64,000 nucleotides of DNA, from positions 62,001 through 126,000 of the forward strand of contig SEYW01000005.1 in assembly GCA_004168015.1 (NCBI GenBank), read 5' to 3'. Both the position numbers and the translations under genes were made by a program. Shown here piece after piece: positions 54,235 to 62,618 of this stretch. How positions within the stretch are numbered: the stretch's first letter is position 1; the number at the start of each line of letters is the position of its first letter. This DNA is from Methylolobus aquaticus. Its GTDB lineage: Bacteria; Pseudomonadota; Gammaproteobacteria; Methylococcales; Methylococcaceae. The notes beneath the pieces were generated by a model. It was given only the letters and a program-made list of their open reading frames with translations. It was not told the DNA's origin and did not search any database.

Positions 54235-55980
54235 TCAAGCCGCCAAAAGGGCCGCGATGTGCTTGCAGAAACGGCTCATTAGATCCCGCCGGCATCCCTC
54301 ATCGGACACTCGGCTGACCAATGACATCAGGCGCGGAGACTGATCGCGTTGCTGGAACAGCCGTTTGACCGCTGCCGACTTGTGCTCAAGCGCCTCCGCG
54401 GTACGGCCCTCACGATACAGCCAGCGACACCATTGTTCCTCGATGGCAGGTTCGTCGGGTGCTGCTTCGCGTGCACGCGTCAGCCATTGCCCGACCTCCT
54501 CTTGAAAGCCAAGATCGATCAACAGCCGGCCCAGGGCGGCTCCAAATCTGCTGGTCTGACCCGCCTGATGCAATAGCGCAGCGACGATGTCCGCACACTC
54601 TCCTTTCCGGCCCTGGGCGGCACGCAGCCGCGCCAGCGCCATCAACAACGGAGCGTGTGCGGGGTCCGTGTCGAGGCCGTCAGCGATCAGCCGCTCGGCT
54701 TCGGGAAAGTCCGATTCGGACAGCGCGAGGGCGGCCAGCCGACCCAGCGCTTCCAGCGACTTGGGCTCGTTCTGCAGCGTTTGCAGCCAGAGCTGACGCG
54801 CCGCATCGAAATGCAGCCGACTCGCATGAATGCCCGCGAGCCGCAGTTGGAGGGGCCGATGACCGGGGAACCTTAGGATTCCCTCGCGCAGGACCGACTC
54901 CGCCTCGGCCAGTCTGTCCTGCTGCGCCAGGGCGTCGGCGAGCCGCAAGCGGAACCGGGGACGCCTTGGGAACTCGCGGACGCCCCTGGCAAACAGATCC
55001 GCCGCCCGCGCGGAGGAGCCTTCCGCCAGGAGTCTGTCACCGATCGACTCGATGTCGCAGGCTCGGAGTTTCGAGGGTAACGACTTGGGCAGTCCCGGCT
55101 CGTCTGCAGCAGGCTTGCACTGCTCCTGACATAGGGCAATCAGTCGTTGACGCAATTCGTCGCAGGATGCGTCGACGGCGGCGGGCTCTCCGTGGCTCAG
55201 CTCGTGCTCCGCGGCCGCGTCAAGACTCAGGGTCTGCAACTCGTTCCAGAGGCCATCCAGTTCTCTTTGCAATTCGCCCGTCACAGCGAAGAACGGCTGA
55301 CTGGGGGCCTTGGCGTAGAGGGGGTTCACTGTGCCGGGTGGCTGCGGTTCCAGCGGTAGGCCGAGCTCACGACGGACGGCCGCCGCAATGGGATAACCGT
55401 GCAGAACGGCGTCCTGTGACACGACCAGACAACGGCCGGGGTGATGGCGAGCGAACTCGACGAGGCGCCGATTGTAGGCCAGCCACATTTTGAGCGGCAG
55501 TTCGGGTTCCAGCCAGAAACGCAGATGCACATTCTTCGAGCTGCCCTGAATCAGTGCCAGCGAGTGTCGGTCGCGCAGCGACGCGGTGCACGACCAGTAG
55601 TCGCGATAGACCATCACGACGCTCAGGCTGGGACAGATTTCGGCCCAGGTTTCGAGGAACAGGCACACGCGCGGGTCCTTGAATCCCCAAAGCGTGCCCG
55701 GCTCGCTTCGTCGTCGCACGTAGGCTTCGAAGCTTCGCTTCCTCTGCAGCGACACTGCGATCGGTGTCGGGTCGGCATGCTGCCAATTGGAATCGCGCTC
55801 GGCCAGGGCGCGGTCATGCAGACGAACCACATCGGCATCTTCGAAGTGACCGTCCGGATTCGACGCGGTGCCGCCGAAGAGCTGCGAACCGAGATCGAGG
55901 CCCGCTGCCTGGAGTTGCTGAGCGGTCATCGACGTGCCGCTGCGATGGAAGCCGGCGATGATCAGGGGCGAAGGCGTCAC
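54235..55980 (-). CDS. Sulfotransferase with C-terminal TPR repeats
   Basis: This 581-residue protein starts with a PAPS-dependent sulfotransferase domain (about 1-240). LIIAGFHRSGTSMTAQQLQ is the phosphosulfate loop, LWGFKDPRVCLFLETW follows, and VVMVYRDYWSCTASLRDRH supplies the 3'-phosphate site. The second half (about 320-560) consists of TPR-like helical repeats (SARAADLFARGVREFPRRPR, LAEAESVLREGILRFPGHRP, FDAARQLWLQTLQNEPKS), probably binding the acceptor. TPR plus sulfotransferase fusions are known among enzymes that sulfate proteins or nodulation-type glycans. The start is a GTG at 55980. The sulfotransferase part is a paralogue of that at 20248. Confidence 0.85.
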   Translation of the reverse strand: MTPSPLIIAGFHRSGTSMTAQQLQAAGLDLGSQLFGGTASNPDGHFEDADVVRLHDRALAERDSNWQHADPTPIAVSLQRKRSFEAYVRRRSEPGTLWGFKDPRVCLFLETWAEICPSLSVVMVYRDYWSCTASLRDRHSLALIQGSSKNVHLRFWLEPELPLKMWLAYNRRLVEFARHHPGRCLVVSQDAVLHGYPIAAAVRRELGLPLEPQPPGTVNPLYAKAPSQPFFAVTGELQRELDGLWNELQTLSLDAAAEHELSHGEPAAVDASCDELRQRLIALCQEQCKPAADEPGLPKSLPSKLRACDIESIGDRLLAEGSSARAADLFARGVREFPRRPRFRLRLADALAQQDRLAEAESVLREGILRFPGHRPLQLRLAGIHASRLHFDAARQLWLQTLQNEPKSLEALGRLAALALSESDFPEAERLIADGLDTDPAHAPLLMALARLRAAQGRKGECADIVAALLHQAGQTSRFGAALGRLLIDLGFQEEVGQWLTRAREAAPDEPAIEEQWCRWLYREGRTAEALEHKSAAVKRLFQQRDQSPRLMSLVSRVSDEGCRRDLMSRFCKHIAALLAA

Positions 55981-56067
55981 GTCGGGCTGCCCTCTCCGGC
56001 TGGGGGGGCTTCCGGTCCTCGGATCCGCAACGCTGGCCGCGTCGGGCAGGCGCGCGGGATGGCGGGT

Positions 56068-56829
56068 TCAGCTGTCCAACGGCAGCGTGAAGGCATAGCC
56101 AAAGGCGTCGAAGTCCTTCCGATAGCGCTCATAGACGCGTCGTTGCAGATCGGCATCGTAGTAGCGTGTGAGGTTGACGTTTGCGGACGTGCGATGGCGA
56201 TCTTCGGCCTTGTAATACTTTTGAAAGTCCGGCGAGACAAGGCGGCCAATGTGGTGGAAATCGGCTTCGAAGGTCTCGAACCTCCCCACGAAGTCATAGG
56301 TGAGTGTGTCCTGGAATGTCTGGTAATACTGGATGCGCCAATGCGGGTCCATGACACTGATGGGCTGGGCCTCAACGGCGGCCAAGAACTGTTCGAACGA
56401 GATTTCCGTCTGCAGCGACGATGGGTCGTGTCCTAATTGTCTGAGGATCTGAATTTTCTGCGTGGCGTTGCCCACGATCTTGTCGAGATAACATGACAGG
56501 AAGCGAGTATACGGATTTCGCACGAAGCAAAATTTCAGCAGGTCGCCGCGGGACAGGAACTTCGTCAGGTCTCCCACTTGGGCCGGGCCGAGCAGAGGCG
56601 AAAACTGGCGCTTGTGCATATCGGCCCATTGTTCGTGATGGAACTCGTCGTCTCCCAGTTCCAGTCGCTGCAACGTCAACTTGATCGTCGAGCAGGCCAC
56701 CTTCGGGGTTTCGACGTAGACGTATCCGTGCTTGAGCGAAATATTCAGACCATAGTTGAAGGTTTCGACGGGGACGTAACGGGCATAGCGACCTGCCGCT
56801 TCAGTAAAATTCTTCCAACGATTGGACAT
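56068..56829 (-). CDS. Sulfotransferase, carbohydrate (Sulfotransfer_2-like) type
   Basis: This 253-residue protein matches the HNK-1/chondroitin-type carbohydrate sulfotransferase family. YVYVETPKVACSTIKLTLQR carries the 5'-phosphosulfate-binding loop, and FCFVRNPYTRFLSCYLDKI holds the 3'-phosphate-binding Arg and Ser. It lacks a membrane anchor, unlike the eukaryotic members. It would transfer sulfate from PAPS to a sugar hydroxyl in the cytoplasm. It is transcribed toward the TPR sulfotransferase (gap 87 bp), probably as one unit. The ATG at 56829 is the only sensible start. Confidence 0.85.
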   Translation of the reverse strand: MSNRWKNFTEAAGRYARYVPVETFNYGLNISLKHGYVYVETPKVACSTIKLTLQRLELGDDEFHHEQWADMHKRQFSPLLGPAQVGDLTKFLSRGDLLKFCFVRNPYTRFLSCYLDKIVGNATQKIQILRQLGHDPSSLQTEISFEQFLAAVEAQPISVMDPHWRIQYYQTFQDTLTYDFVGRFETFEADFHHIGRLVSPDFQKYYKAEDRHRTSANVNLTRYYDADLQRRVYERYRKDFDAFGYAFTLPLDS

Positions 56830-57323
56830 GGTGTGGTCAATGCGACTTCAATGCGCTGCAGATCGGGTAGTTTCGATGGGCGCCCTTGGTGGCATGGCGG
56901 GTGAGTTCCGCCGTCTACGGCAAGGGATTGCTGACGAGGAACGTCTCGTGCGCGCGACGGCGCGGGAGTGTCACGGCCGGCCGTGCGGTGGTCCGGGGGA
57001 TCGGTCCTCCCTTGGCTGGGCGGGCTCGTTGCCCCGCGGATCGGGCCGAAGACGGTACCGAAGAGTATCCCCGCGATGCCGCCGTAGCGTCAACCGATTC
57101 CCCATGGCCTGGGACATCCGGTCACTGCGCTCGCGGGAAATCCAGGCAAGGCTGTGATTCACGATGAATTCAGTCCGCTTGAGTGATGCGGTATGCGCGG
57201 TGGGATAGCCTGGGCTGTAACTGTTCACCCCGCCACCGAGCAAGGGGGGAATGGTTACGCCCGCGCTTTCGTTCCGCTTTTGCGTGGCGGACAATGCCTC
57301 CCTGACTTCCCGCTAAGCGCGCA
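56830..57323. other. Divergent intergenic region between sulfotransferase genes
   Basis: About 490 bases with promoters expected in both directions but none clearly visible. It contains a short copy of the palindromic repeat at 57217-57258. No gene was seen. Confidence 0.5.
57217..57258. repeat. 42-bp remnant of the palindromic repeat family
   Basis: GTAACTGTTCACCCC (57217-57231) and GGGGGGAATGGTTAC (57244-57258) are imperfect inverted repeats with 12 bases between them. They share their ends with the 156-bp element at 31017-31172, so this looks like a copy that lost its interior. Confidence 0.6.
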
Positions 57324-59081
57324 ATGACCTATCCCGAATACTGTTTTACGTTCGTGTGCCAGTCGGGCGAGTTGGAGATCGAGTCCATGCTGCTGGCCTC
57401 GTCGCTACGCCTGCAGATGGGCGATGGAATCGATCTGGTCGCTTGCGTCCCGCAGCCGGAGTCGGTTTGGGGAACCCTGTCGGCGACGACTCTGGCCTTG
57501 CTCGACGAGCTTCACATTCGCCAGGTTCCTGTACGCAACGGAATCGACTCGTCTTATCCCATCGGCAACAAGCTGGGTTGCCTTGGCGTTGCGACGGCGG
57601 CTTCCCGAACCATTTTTCTCGATAGCGACATCGTTTGCTTGAAGGCCTTGCCTCAGGGCGCTTTTCCCGCCTCATTCAACGCGGTGCCGGCCTTCGATGT
57701 CACGTGGCCGTCCAATGCCAATGACTGGAGGCTGCTTTACACGGCATTCGATCTTCCGGTTCCGGAGCGGCGTCTGTTGACCCCGATTTCGGGCAAATAC
57801 ATGTGGCCCTATTTCAATGCCGGGGTGATCGCTGTTGAAAGCAATACCGAGTTTTCCAGGGTGTGGGAAGACTGCGCCCAACGCATTGACGCCATGGATG
57901 AGGTGGCGAACAAGCGCCCGTGGCTGGATCAAATCGCATTGCCGATTGCAGCAGCGAGGCTGGGACTGGATTTTCGCTGCCTCGGCGAGGATTTCAACTT
58001 CCCGGTCAGCTGGTCGCCTCTACCGCCCGCCACGCCGTACCTCTGCCACTATCGGTCACCGGAGGTGCTCTGCCGCGAGCCCCTGCTGAGGAAGACGGTC
58101 CGGATGTTGGCCGACCGCCATCGCGGCCTGGCCGAGTTGTTCCGGACCGGCCCCAAGCATTGGGCAAGGGTAATCGCTCCCCCCAGGGGTTTGGGGCCCG
58201 TGGTAGCCGACACGCCGGCTTCGTCGAAGCCCAGCGCCCAGAGTCCGACGGCGGCCGCCTCGGATCGTCTGCCGGAAATCATCATCACGGGCATCCCCCG
58301 CAGCGGGACCAGCCTGCTGTGTCGCTTGGTGGACGACCTGCCGGATTGCGTGGTCGTCAACGAACCCGAGGAGATTTTCACCCGGCTGAACCGATGCGTA
58401 CACCCGCGTTGGCTGGCGACGTTCTATCGCGATCTTCGCGCGGATATCGTGGACGGTGTCGGGGTGTACAACAAGGTAGCCAATGGACGTCTGGTGGAGG
58501 ACACCCGCATCATCGACGAACGCGTGCTGTGCCATCCGGAGGTCAGTCGCCCAGATTTTCTGCTGGGGACCAAGAACACGCTCATCTATCTTGCCCGCCT
58601 GCAGGTCCTTCGGCGCGCGATGCCGGACGCGCCCATCGTGGCACTGGTCCGCCACCCGCTCGACACGATAGCCTCGTGGAAAGACAGCTTTCGACATCTC
58701 GCCGAGGTGAACCTGTCGACCTTTCCGGTCTCGTATACGCAGAATCCGTTTCTGACCGGGACGGAAAAACGGCGGCTCGGCGCCATTATGCACAACCAGA
58801 GCCCAGCGCAGCGCCGGGCGCTGCTGTGGTCGCATCTGGTCGCGACCCTTCTTGCCCATCGAGACAGCCTGATAATCGTGCGCTACGAGGATCTGATCGC
58901 CGATCCGGCTGGCGTGCTGTCGGGCCTGTTGTCCCGGGTTCCGGACTACACGCCGCCGCCTTTGGGAAACATCGATCTCCAGCCCCGTAGTCGCCGCCAT
59001 CTGCTCGACGACGATGACGTTCAGGCCGTGAGTGACCTGTGCCGTTCCTGCGCGGCGGAGTTCGGCTACAAGGATTTTTGA
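57324..59081 (+). CDS. Fusion of a glycosyltransferase-like domain and a sulfotransferase
   Basis: This 585-residue cytoplasmic protein has two catalytic domains. Residues about 1-270 look like a GT-A glycosyltransferase (GT8-like). FTFVCQSGELEIESMLLASS is at the start, and TIFLDSDIVCLKALP supplies the DXD metal site. WPYFNAGVIAVE and KRPWLDQIALP are typical downstream elements. Residues about 317-585 are a PAPS-dependent sulfotransferase: EIIITGIPRSGTSLLCRLVD (phosphosulfate loop), IVALVRHPLDTIASWKDSF (3'-phosphate site) and SLIIVRYEDLIADPAGVL. The fusion would add a sugar and sulfate it, or act on the same acceptor in two steps. It overlaps nothing and is followed six bases later by a second glycosyltransferase-like gene. 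Confidence 0.85.
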   Translation: MTYPEYCFTFVCQSGELEIESMLLASSLRLQMGDGIDLVACVPQPESVWGTLSATTLALLDELHIRQVPVRNGIDSSYPIGNKLGCLGVATAASRTIFLDSDIVCLKALPQGAFPASFNAVPAFDVTWPSNANDWRLLYTAFDLPVPERRLLTPISGKYMWPYFNAGVIAVESNTEFSRVWEDCAQRIDAMDEVANKRPWLDQIALPIAAARLGLDFRCLGEDFNFPVSWSPLPPATPYLCHYRSPEVLCREPLLRKTVRMLADRHRGLAELFRTGPKHWARVIAPPRGLGPVVADTPASSKPSAQSPTAAASDRLPEIIITGIPRSGTSLLCRLVDDLPDCVVVNEPEEIFTRLNRCVHPRWLATFYRDLRADIVDGVGVYNKVANGRLVEDTRIIDERVLCHPEVSRPDFLLGTKNTLIYLARLQVLRRAMPDAPIVALVRHPLDTIASWKDSFRHLAEVNLSTFPVSYTQNPFLTGTEKRRLGAIMHNQSPAQRRALLWSHLVATLLAHRDSLIIVRYEDLIADPAGVLSGLLSRVPDYTPPPLGNIDLQPRSRRHLLDDDDVQAVSDLCRSCAAEFGYKDF

Positions 59082-59087
59082 CCGACG

Positions 59088-59954
59088 ATGGACTCGTCCG
59101 AAGCGCCCGCACAAAACATGAAGCCCCTCGTCATTGCCACCGTCTTCGCGCCTTCCCCGCTGAACGCCGAATGGTATGCCCTGCAGAAGAAGTTCATCGC
59201 GGCGTGTACCGAGGTTGCGTTCGATTACTGGGTCGTACTGAACGGTATCGCGCCAGACGGGTTTGACCCTTCGGATATCGCGCTGGTCAACGAGGAGAAC
59301 CTCGGTCATGGCGAGGCGCTCATGCAGCTCGTTGAGCTTTTCAGGCAGCGCCGAAACTACGAGAACTACCTGATCCTGGATAGTGATGCCTTTCCGGTGA
59401 AGCCGGGCTGGTACGGCATCCTTGGCGAGCAAATGCGCCGTCTGGGCAAGCAGGTCGCGGCGCCCGTCCGAGCGGAGAATCTCGACGTATTCCCGCATCC
59501 CTGTGCGTTCTTCTTGCAAGACCGCATCGTCGACGATCCGCGCCTCGAGTTCCGCAAGATCGGCGCCCTGCGCAACCTGCTCGGGATGAACGTCAACGAT
59601 GTGGGTTGTATGACCGCGTCGATGTCCGACGTCCTGTTCCCGTTGATGCGTTCCAATGTCGTCAATGTGCATCCGGTCGCGGCGGCTGTCTACCATCACC
59701 TGTTCTATCACCACGGCTGCGGCAGCCGCGACTTCCACTTTCGCGTGACCAAGCGCTTTCCCTACTGCGAGCACTGGTATGATGTCTCGCGCCAGCCAGC
59801 CCATGGCCGCCGGTTGAACCGCGCCATCATGCGGAATCCCGAGCGGTTCATTGCTCGCCTGATGGGGCTGCAAGAGCCGCTGATGCAGCCCTTCCTGAAG
59901 GACCCTGTCGAGTTTGATGCAGCCGGCCCGTCAGCGACAGGCGCGGGCGTTTAG
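59088..59954 (+). CDS. Glycosyltransferase-like protein (GT-A type)
   Basis: This 288-residue protein begins MKPLVIATVFAPSPL after ten residues and has FDYWVVLNGIAPDGF, LVNEENLGHGEALMQLVELF, and YLILDSDAFPVKPGW with a DXD-like metal site. VNDVGCMTASMSDVLFPLM and the His-rich VYHHLFYHHGCGSRDFH come later and may be metal or acceptor ligands. It most resembles uncharacterised nucleotide-sugar transferases. It lies six bases after the GT-sulfotransferase fusion and is probably translated with it. The start at 59088 or 59118 cannot be settled from the ribosome-binding site. Confidence 0.7.
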   Translation: MDSSEAPAQNMKPLVIATVFAPSPLNAEWYALQKKFIAACTEVAFDYWVVLNGIAPDGFDPSDIALVNEENLGHGEALMQLVELFRQRRNYENYLILDSDAFPVKPGWYGILGEQMRRLGKQVAAPVRAENLDVFPHPCAFFLQDRIVDDPRLEFRKIGALRNLLGMNVNDVGCMTASMSDVLFPLMRSNVVNVHPVAAAVYHHLFYHHGCGSRDFHFRVTKRFPYCEHWYDVSRQPAHGRRLNRAIMRNPERFIARLMGLQEPLMQPFLKDPVEFDAAGPSATGAGV

Positions 59955-60045
59955 CTGGGACGAGCGCAGCGGTGCGCGGTGTCGCGAGTCGGCTGTCGAG
60001 CCCCTTGGCAAGCCCTGAGTCCCGGGATGATTCCGGCGTGTGGCC

Positions 60046-60687
60046 TCAGGGAATCCCCAGCAGCTTGTGGGTCTGCAGGCTGAGCCGCCACTGGGGATGT
60101 GCCAGACAGTAGCGCAGCGCGAGTTCGGTGTTTTTATCCCGGTCCGGGCCGTCCATGGGTTGCAACAGGAAGCGGTCGAAGGACAGACCGGCGAAGCGCT
60201 CCGGCGGTGCATCGGCTTGCGGATAGACCAGCTTCAGTTCATCGCCCCTAGTCAGTACCAGTTCCGCGTTCGATTTCGGGCTGACACAAAGCCAGTCGAT
60301 GCCCGGCGGCGCTGGCCGTGTGCCGTTGGTCTCGACGGCGACTTCGAAGCCACGGTTGTGGAAGCACTCGATCAAGGGCGCATCCAGTTGCAGCAGCGGT
60401 TCGCCGCCGGTGCACACGACGAAGCGTTTTCCAGACCCCGCGCTGTCTTCGGGCCAGCAATCGGCAACCGCCGCCGCCAGGGCGTCGGGTGTGGCAAAGG
60501 TTCCGCCGCCCAGGCCATCGGTACCGACGAAATCGGTATCGCAGAACCGGCAGACGGCCGCCGCGCGGTCGGCCTCGCGCCCGGACCACAGGTTGCAGCC
60601 GGCGAAGCGGCAGAACACCGCCAGTCGCCCGGCCTGGGCGCCCTCGCCCTGCAGCGTGTAGAAGATTTCCTTGACCGAATAGCTCAT
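60046..60687 (-). CDS. queE: QueE, 7-carboxy-7-deazaguanine synthase (radical SAM)
   Basis: This 213-residue radical-SAM enzyme converts 6-carboxytetrahydropterin to 7-carboxy-7-deazaguanine in queuosine synthesis. FYTLQGEGAQAGRLAVFCRF is the family start. The iron-sulfur motif is C-x14-C-x2-C (GCNLWSGREADRAAAV, then CRFCDTD), the form with an insertion instead of CxxxCxxC, as known from Burkholderia-type QueE. VCTGGEPLLQLD is the SAM-binding GGE motif, and VSPKSNAELVLTRGDELKL follows. It is the last gene of a queC-queD-queE unit, five bases after queD. Confidence 0.93.
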   Translation of the reverse strand: MSYSVKEIFYTLQGEGAQAGRLAVFCRFAGCNLWSGREADRAAAVCRFCDTDFVGTDGLGGGTFATPDALAAAVADCWPEDSAGSGKRFVVCTGGEPLLQLDAPLIECFHNRGFEVAVETNGTRPAPPGIDWLCVSPKSNAELVLTRGDELKLVYPQADAPPERFAGLSFDRFLLQPMDGPDRDKNTELALRYCLAHPQWRLSLQTHKLLGIP

Positions 60688-60692
60688 CGGCG

Positions 60693-61787
60693 TCAGGCCG
60701 GCAGCGCCGGGCCTTCCTCGCCCCAGCTCAGCAGTACGCCGCAGCCGGGTGTCTCGTACAGGTCGATCCGATCCAGCGACGGCAGCCGGGTGGCCATTGC
60801 GGACCGGATCCACAGTGCCAACGAGCCCGGGTCGGCGTCGACGAGCCCCGGCAGTTCGTTCAACAAATCGTGGTCGAGCTGCCGGTACACCGGCGTGAAC
60901 AGTTCCTTGACGTCGCCGTAGTCGACCGTCCAGCCGTGCACCACATCGAGCGGTGCGGTCAGATGCAGCCGGACGATGTAGCTGTGACCGTGCAGGCGCC
61001 GGCGCGGATCGCCGTCGGGCGCCTGGATCAGGCGCAGCGCGCTTTCGAAGCGGTGCTCCTTCCAGATGCGGTAATGCCGCCCGTCGTAATGGCAGCCGGC
61101 GGTGTGCGTCTCGTAGACGGTAACCCAGGACAGCTCCGGCAGCACTGCCGCAAGCCGGCGCCAGATCCACGCGGCGAGCTTCTCGCTGGTCGGATTCTCG
61201 AGGCCCGGCACGTCGTTCAGGCAGGCATAGTGCAACTCTGCCTGCAGCGGCTCCCAGAGCCGGCCGAGGTGATCGAAATCGACGCCCATGTCGCGCTGCG
61301 TCAGCTCCTGCTCGGCATGCACGATGACCTCGAAGCCGTGCCCATGCATCCGCCCGCAGCGGTGGCCGGGAGGCACATTCGGCAACTGATGGGCTGCCTC
61401 GAAGCGGAAGCGCCGCCAGATGTGCGCGCGGTCGTGCGGGTCGAGATCGGCGCCCTGCTCGCTGGTGCTCTGCACGCCGACCGATTCGATGCCGGACACC
61501 TCCAGCCGCTCCCGGATCCAGCGGGCCAGATTCTCGTCGGTCGGAATGGGCAGGTGTTCGTTCAGGTCGGCGTAATCGAGCGGGGCCAGGCAGGCACCGA
61601 GCGCGGTGCTGAGCGCGCTCGTCCCGGCGCCGCGGAAGCCGCCCCAATCTTCCGGCACGGCCGCGCGGACGCGCGCCAGGAAGCTGTGACCGTGCAGGCG
61701 CCGCGAGCGGTGTCCGTCCGGCAGGACTGGTATCCGGCAGGCGGCCTCGAAGTTCGTGGCCGCGACGTGGAGCAACCGGGTGTTCAC
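60693..61787 (-). CDS. queD: QueD-like protein with three PTPS domains
   Basis: This 364-residue protein holds three tandem 6-pyruvoyltetrahydropterin-synthase (QueD) domains; normal QueD has one, of about 120 residues. Domain 1 (about 5-120) has HGH (H32, H34) but C17 in place of the first Zn-His and S28 in place of the catalytic Cys. Domain 2 (about 124-245) keeps the Zn-His set and Cys ([21 protein letters not shown]133, C144, H148, H150) but has LHY for the catalytic LDH. Domain 3 (about 246-360) keeps [12 protein letters not shown] but has L251 and R262 at the His and Cys positions. The active site may thus be assembled from domains 2 and 3. It would make 6-carboxytetrahydropterin. The GTG start at 61787 overlaps the queC stop codon (GTGA). 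Confidence 0.85.
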   Translation of the reverse strand: MNTRLLHVAATNFEAACRIPVLPDGHRSRRLHGHSFLARVRAAVPEDWGGFRGAGTSALSTALGACLAPLDYADLNEHLPIPTDENLARWIRERLEVSGIESVGVQSTSEQGADLDPHDRAHIWRRFRFEAAHQLPNVPPGHRCGRMHGHGFEVIVHAEQELTQRDMGVDFDHLGRLWEPLQAELHYACLNDVPGLENPTSEKLAAWIWRRLAAVLPELSWVTVYETHTAGCHYDGRHYRIWKEHRFESALRLIQAPDGDPRRRLHGHSYIVRLHLTAPLDVVHGWTVDYGDVKELFTPVYRQLDHDLLNELPGLVDADPGSLALWIRSAMATRLPSLDRIDLYETPGCGVLLSWGEEGPALPA

Positions 61788-62500
61788 GCGTCGGCGAGCC
61801 CGAAACGGCTCAGCAGCGGGTCGGCGAGTCCGGCCTCGGCGAAGCCTTTCGCGCGTAGTTGGCAGGAGTCGCAGGCCCCGCACGGCGCGCCGTCGGGTGC
61901 CGGGTCGTAGCAACTGCTGGTCCAGGCGTAATCGACGCCGAGTTCAGTGCCCCTTCGAATGATGTCGGCCTTGGTCATTGCGATCAGCGGCGCATGAATC
62001 TTCAGCCGCTGCCGCCCTTCCACGCCGGCCTTGGTCGCGAGATTGGCCATGGCCTCGAACGCGGCGATGTACTCGGGCCGGCAATCCGGGTAGCCGCTGT
62101 AGTCGAGCGCATTGACGCCGATGAAGACGTCGCTGGCTTCGAGCACTTCGGCCCAGGCCAGCGCGAACGACAGGAACACGGTATTGCGGGCCGGGACGTA
62201 GGTGATCGGGATACCCTCGGCCATCGCGTCGGCACTGCGCTGCTTCGGCACCGGCAAGTCGCTGGTCAGCGCCGAACCGCCGAACTGGCGCAGGTCGATG
62301 TCGGCGATCACGTGCGCCTTCGCCTGAAGCGTCTCGGCCACGCGCTGCGCTGAAGCGAGCTCTACGCTGTGCCGCTGGCCATAGCGGAAGGACAAGGCAT
62401 AGGCTTCGAAACCTTCGGCGCGGGCGATCGCCAACGTCGTCGTGGAATCGAGGCCGCCGCTGAGCAGGACGACGGCTCTTCGGATAAGGGGTGCAATCAT
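61784..62500 (-). CDS. queC: QueC, 7-cyano-7-deazaguanine (preQ0) synthase
   Basis: This 238-residue ATP-dependent PP-loop enzyme converts 7-carboxy-7-deazaguanine to preQ0. The PP-loop [20 protein letters not shown] is at the N-terminus, followed by [34 protein letters not shown] and [18 protein letters not shown] are central. The zinc site is SSCYDP ... [16 protein letters not shown]. All key residues are present. It is the first gene of the queuosine unit, overlapping queD by four bases. No preQ1 riboswitch was seen upstream. Confidence 0.95.
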   Translation of the reverse strand: MIAPLIRRAVVLLSGGLDSTTTLAIARAEGFEAYALSFRYGQRHSVELASAQRVAETLQAKAHVIADIDLRQFGGSALTSDLPVPKQRSADAMAEGIPITYVPARNTVFLSFALAWAEVLEASDVFIGVNALDYSGYPDCRPEYIAAFEAMANLATKAGVEGRQRLKIHAPLIAMTKADIIRRGTELGVDYAWTSSCYDPAPDGAPCGACDSCQLRAKGFAEAGLADPLLSRFGLADA

Positions 62501-62618
62501 CGGGTGGCGCGGTCTTCGGCGAGGTGACGAGGGCAGGCTGGCCGCGCCGATCCCGGAGACGGGGGCGTGCGCTCAAGCCGCCCAATGATTGTAAACCGGT
62601 ACGATGCCGGCGGGGGAT

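Noticed and set aside
58056..59873. 605-codon minus-strand frame
   Set aside because: It is antisense to two well-supported genes (GT-sulfotransferase fusion and GT-like protein) and has no recognisable motif.
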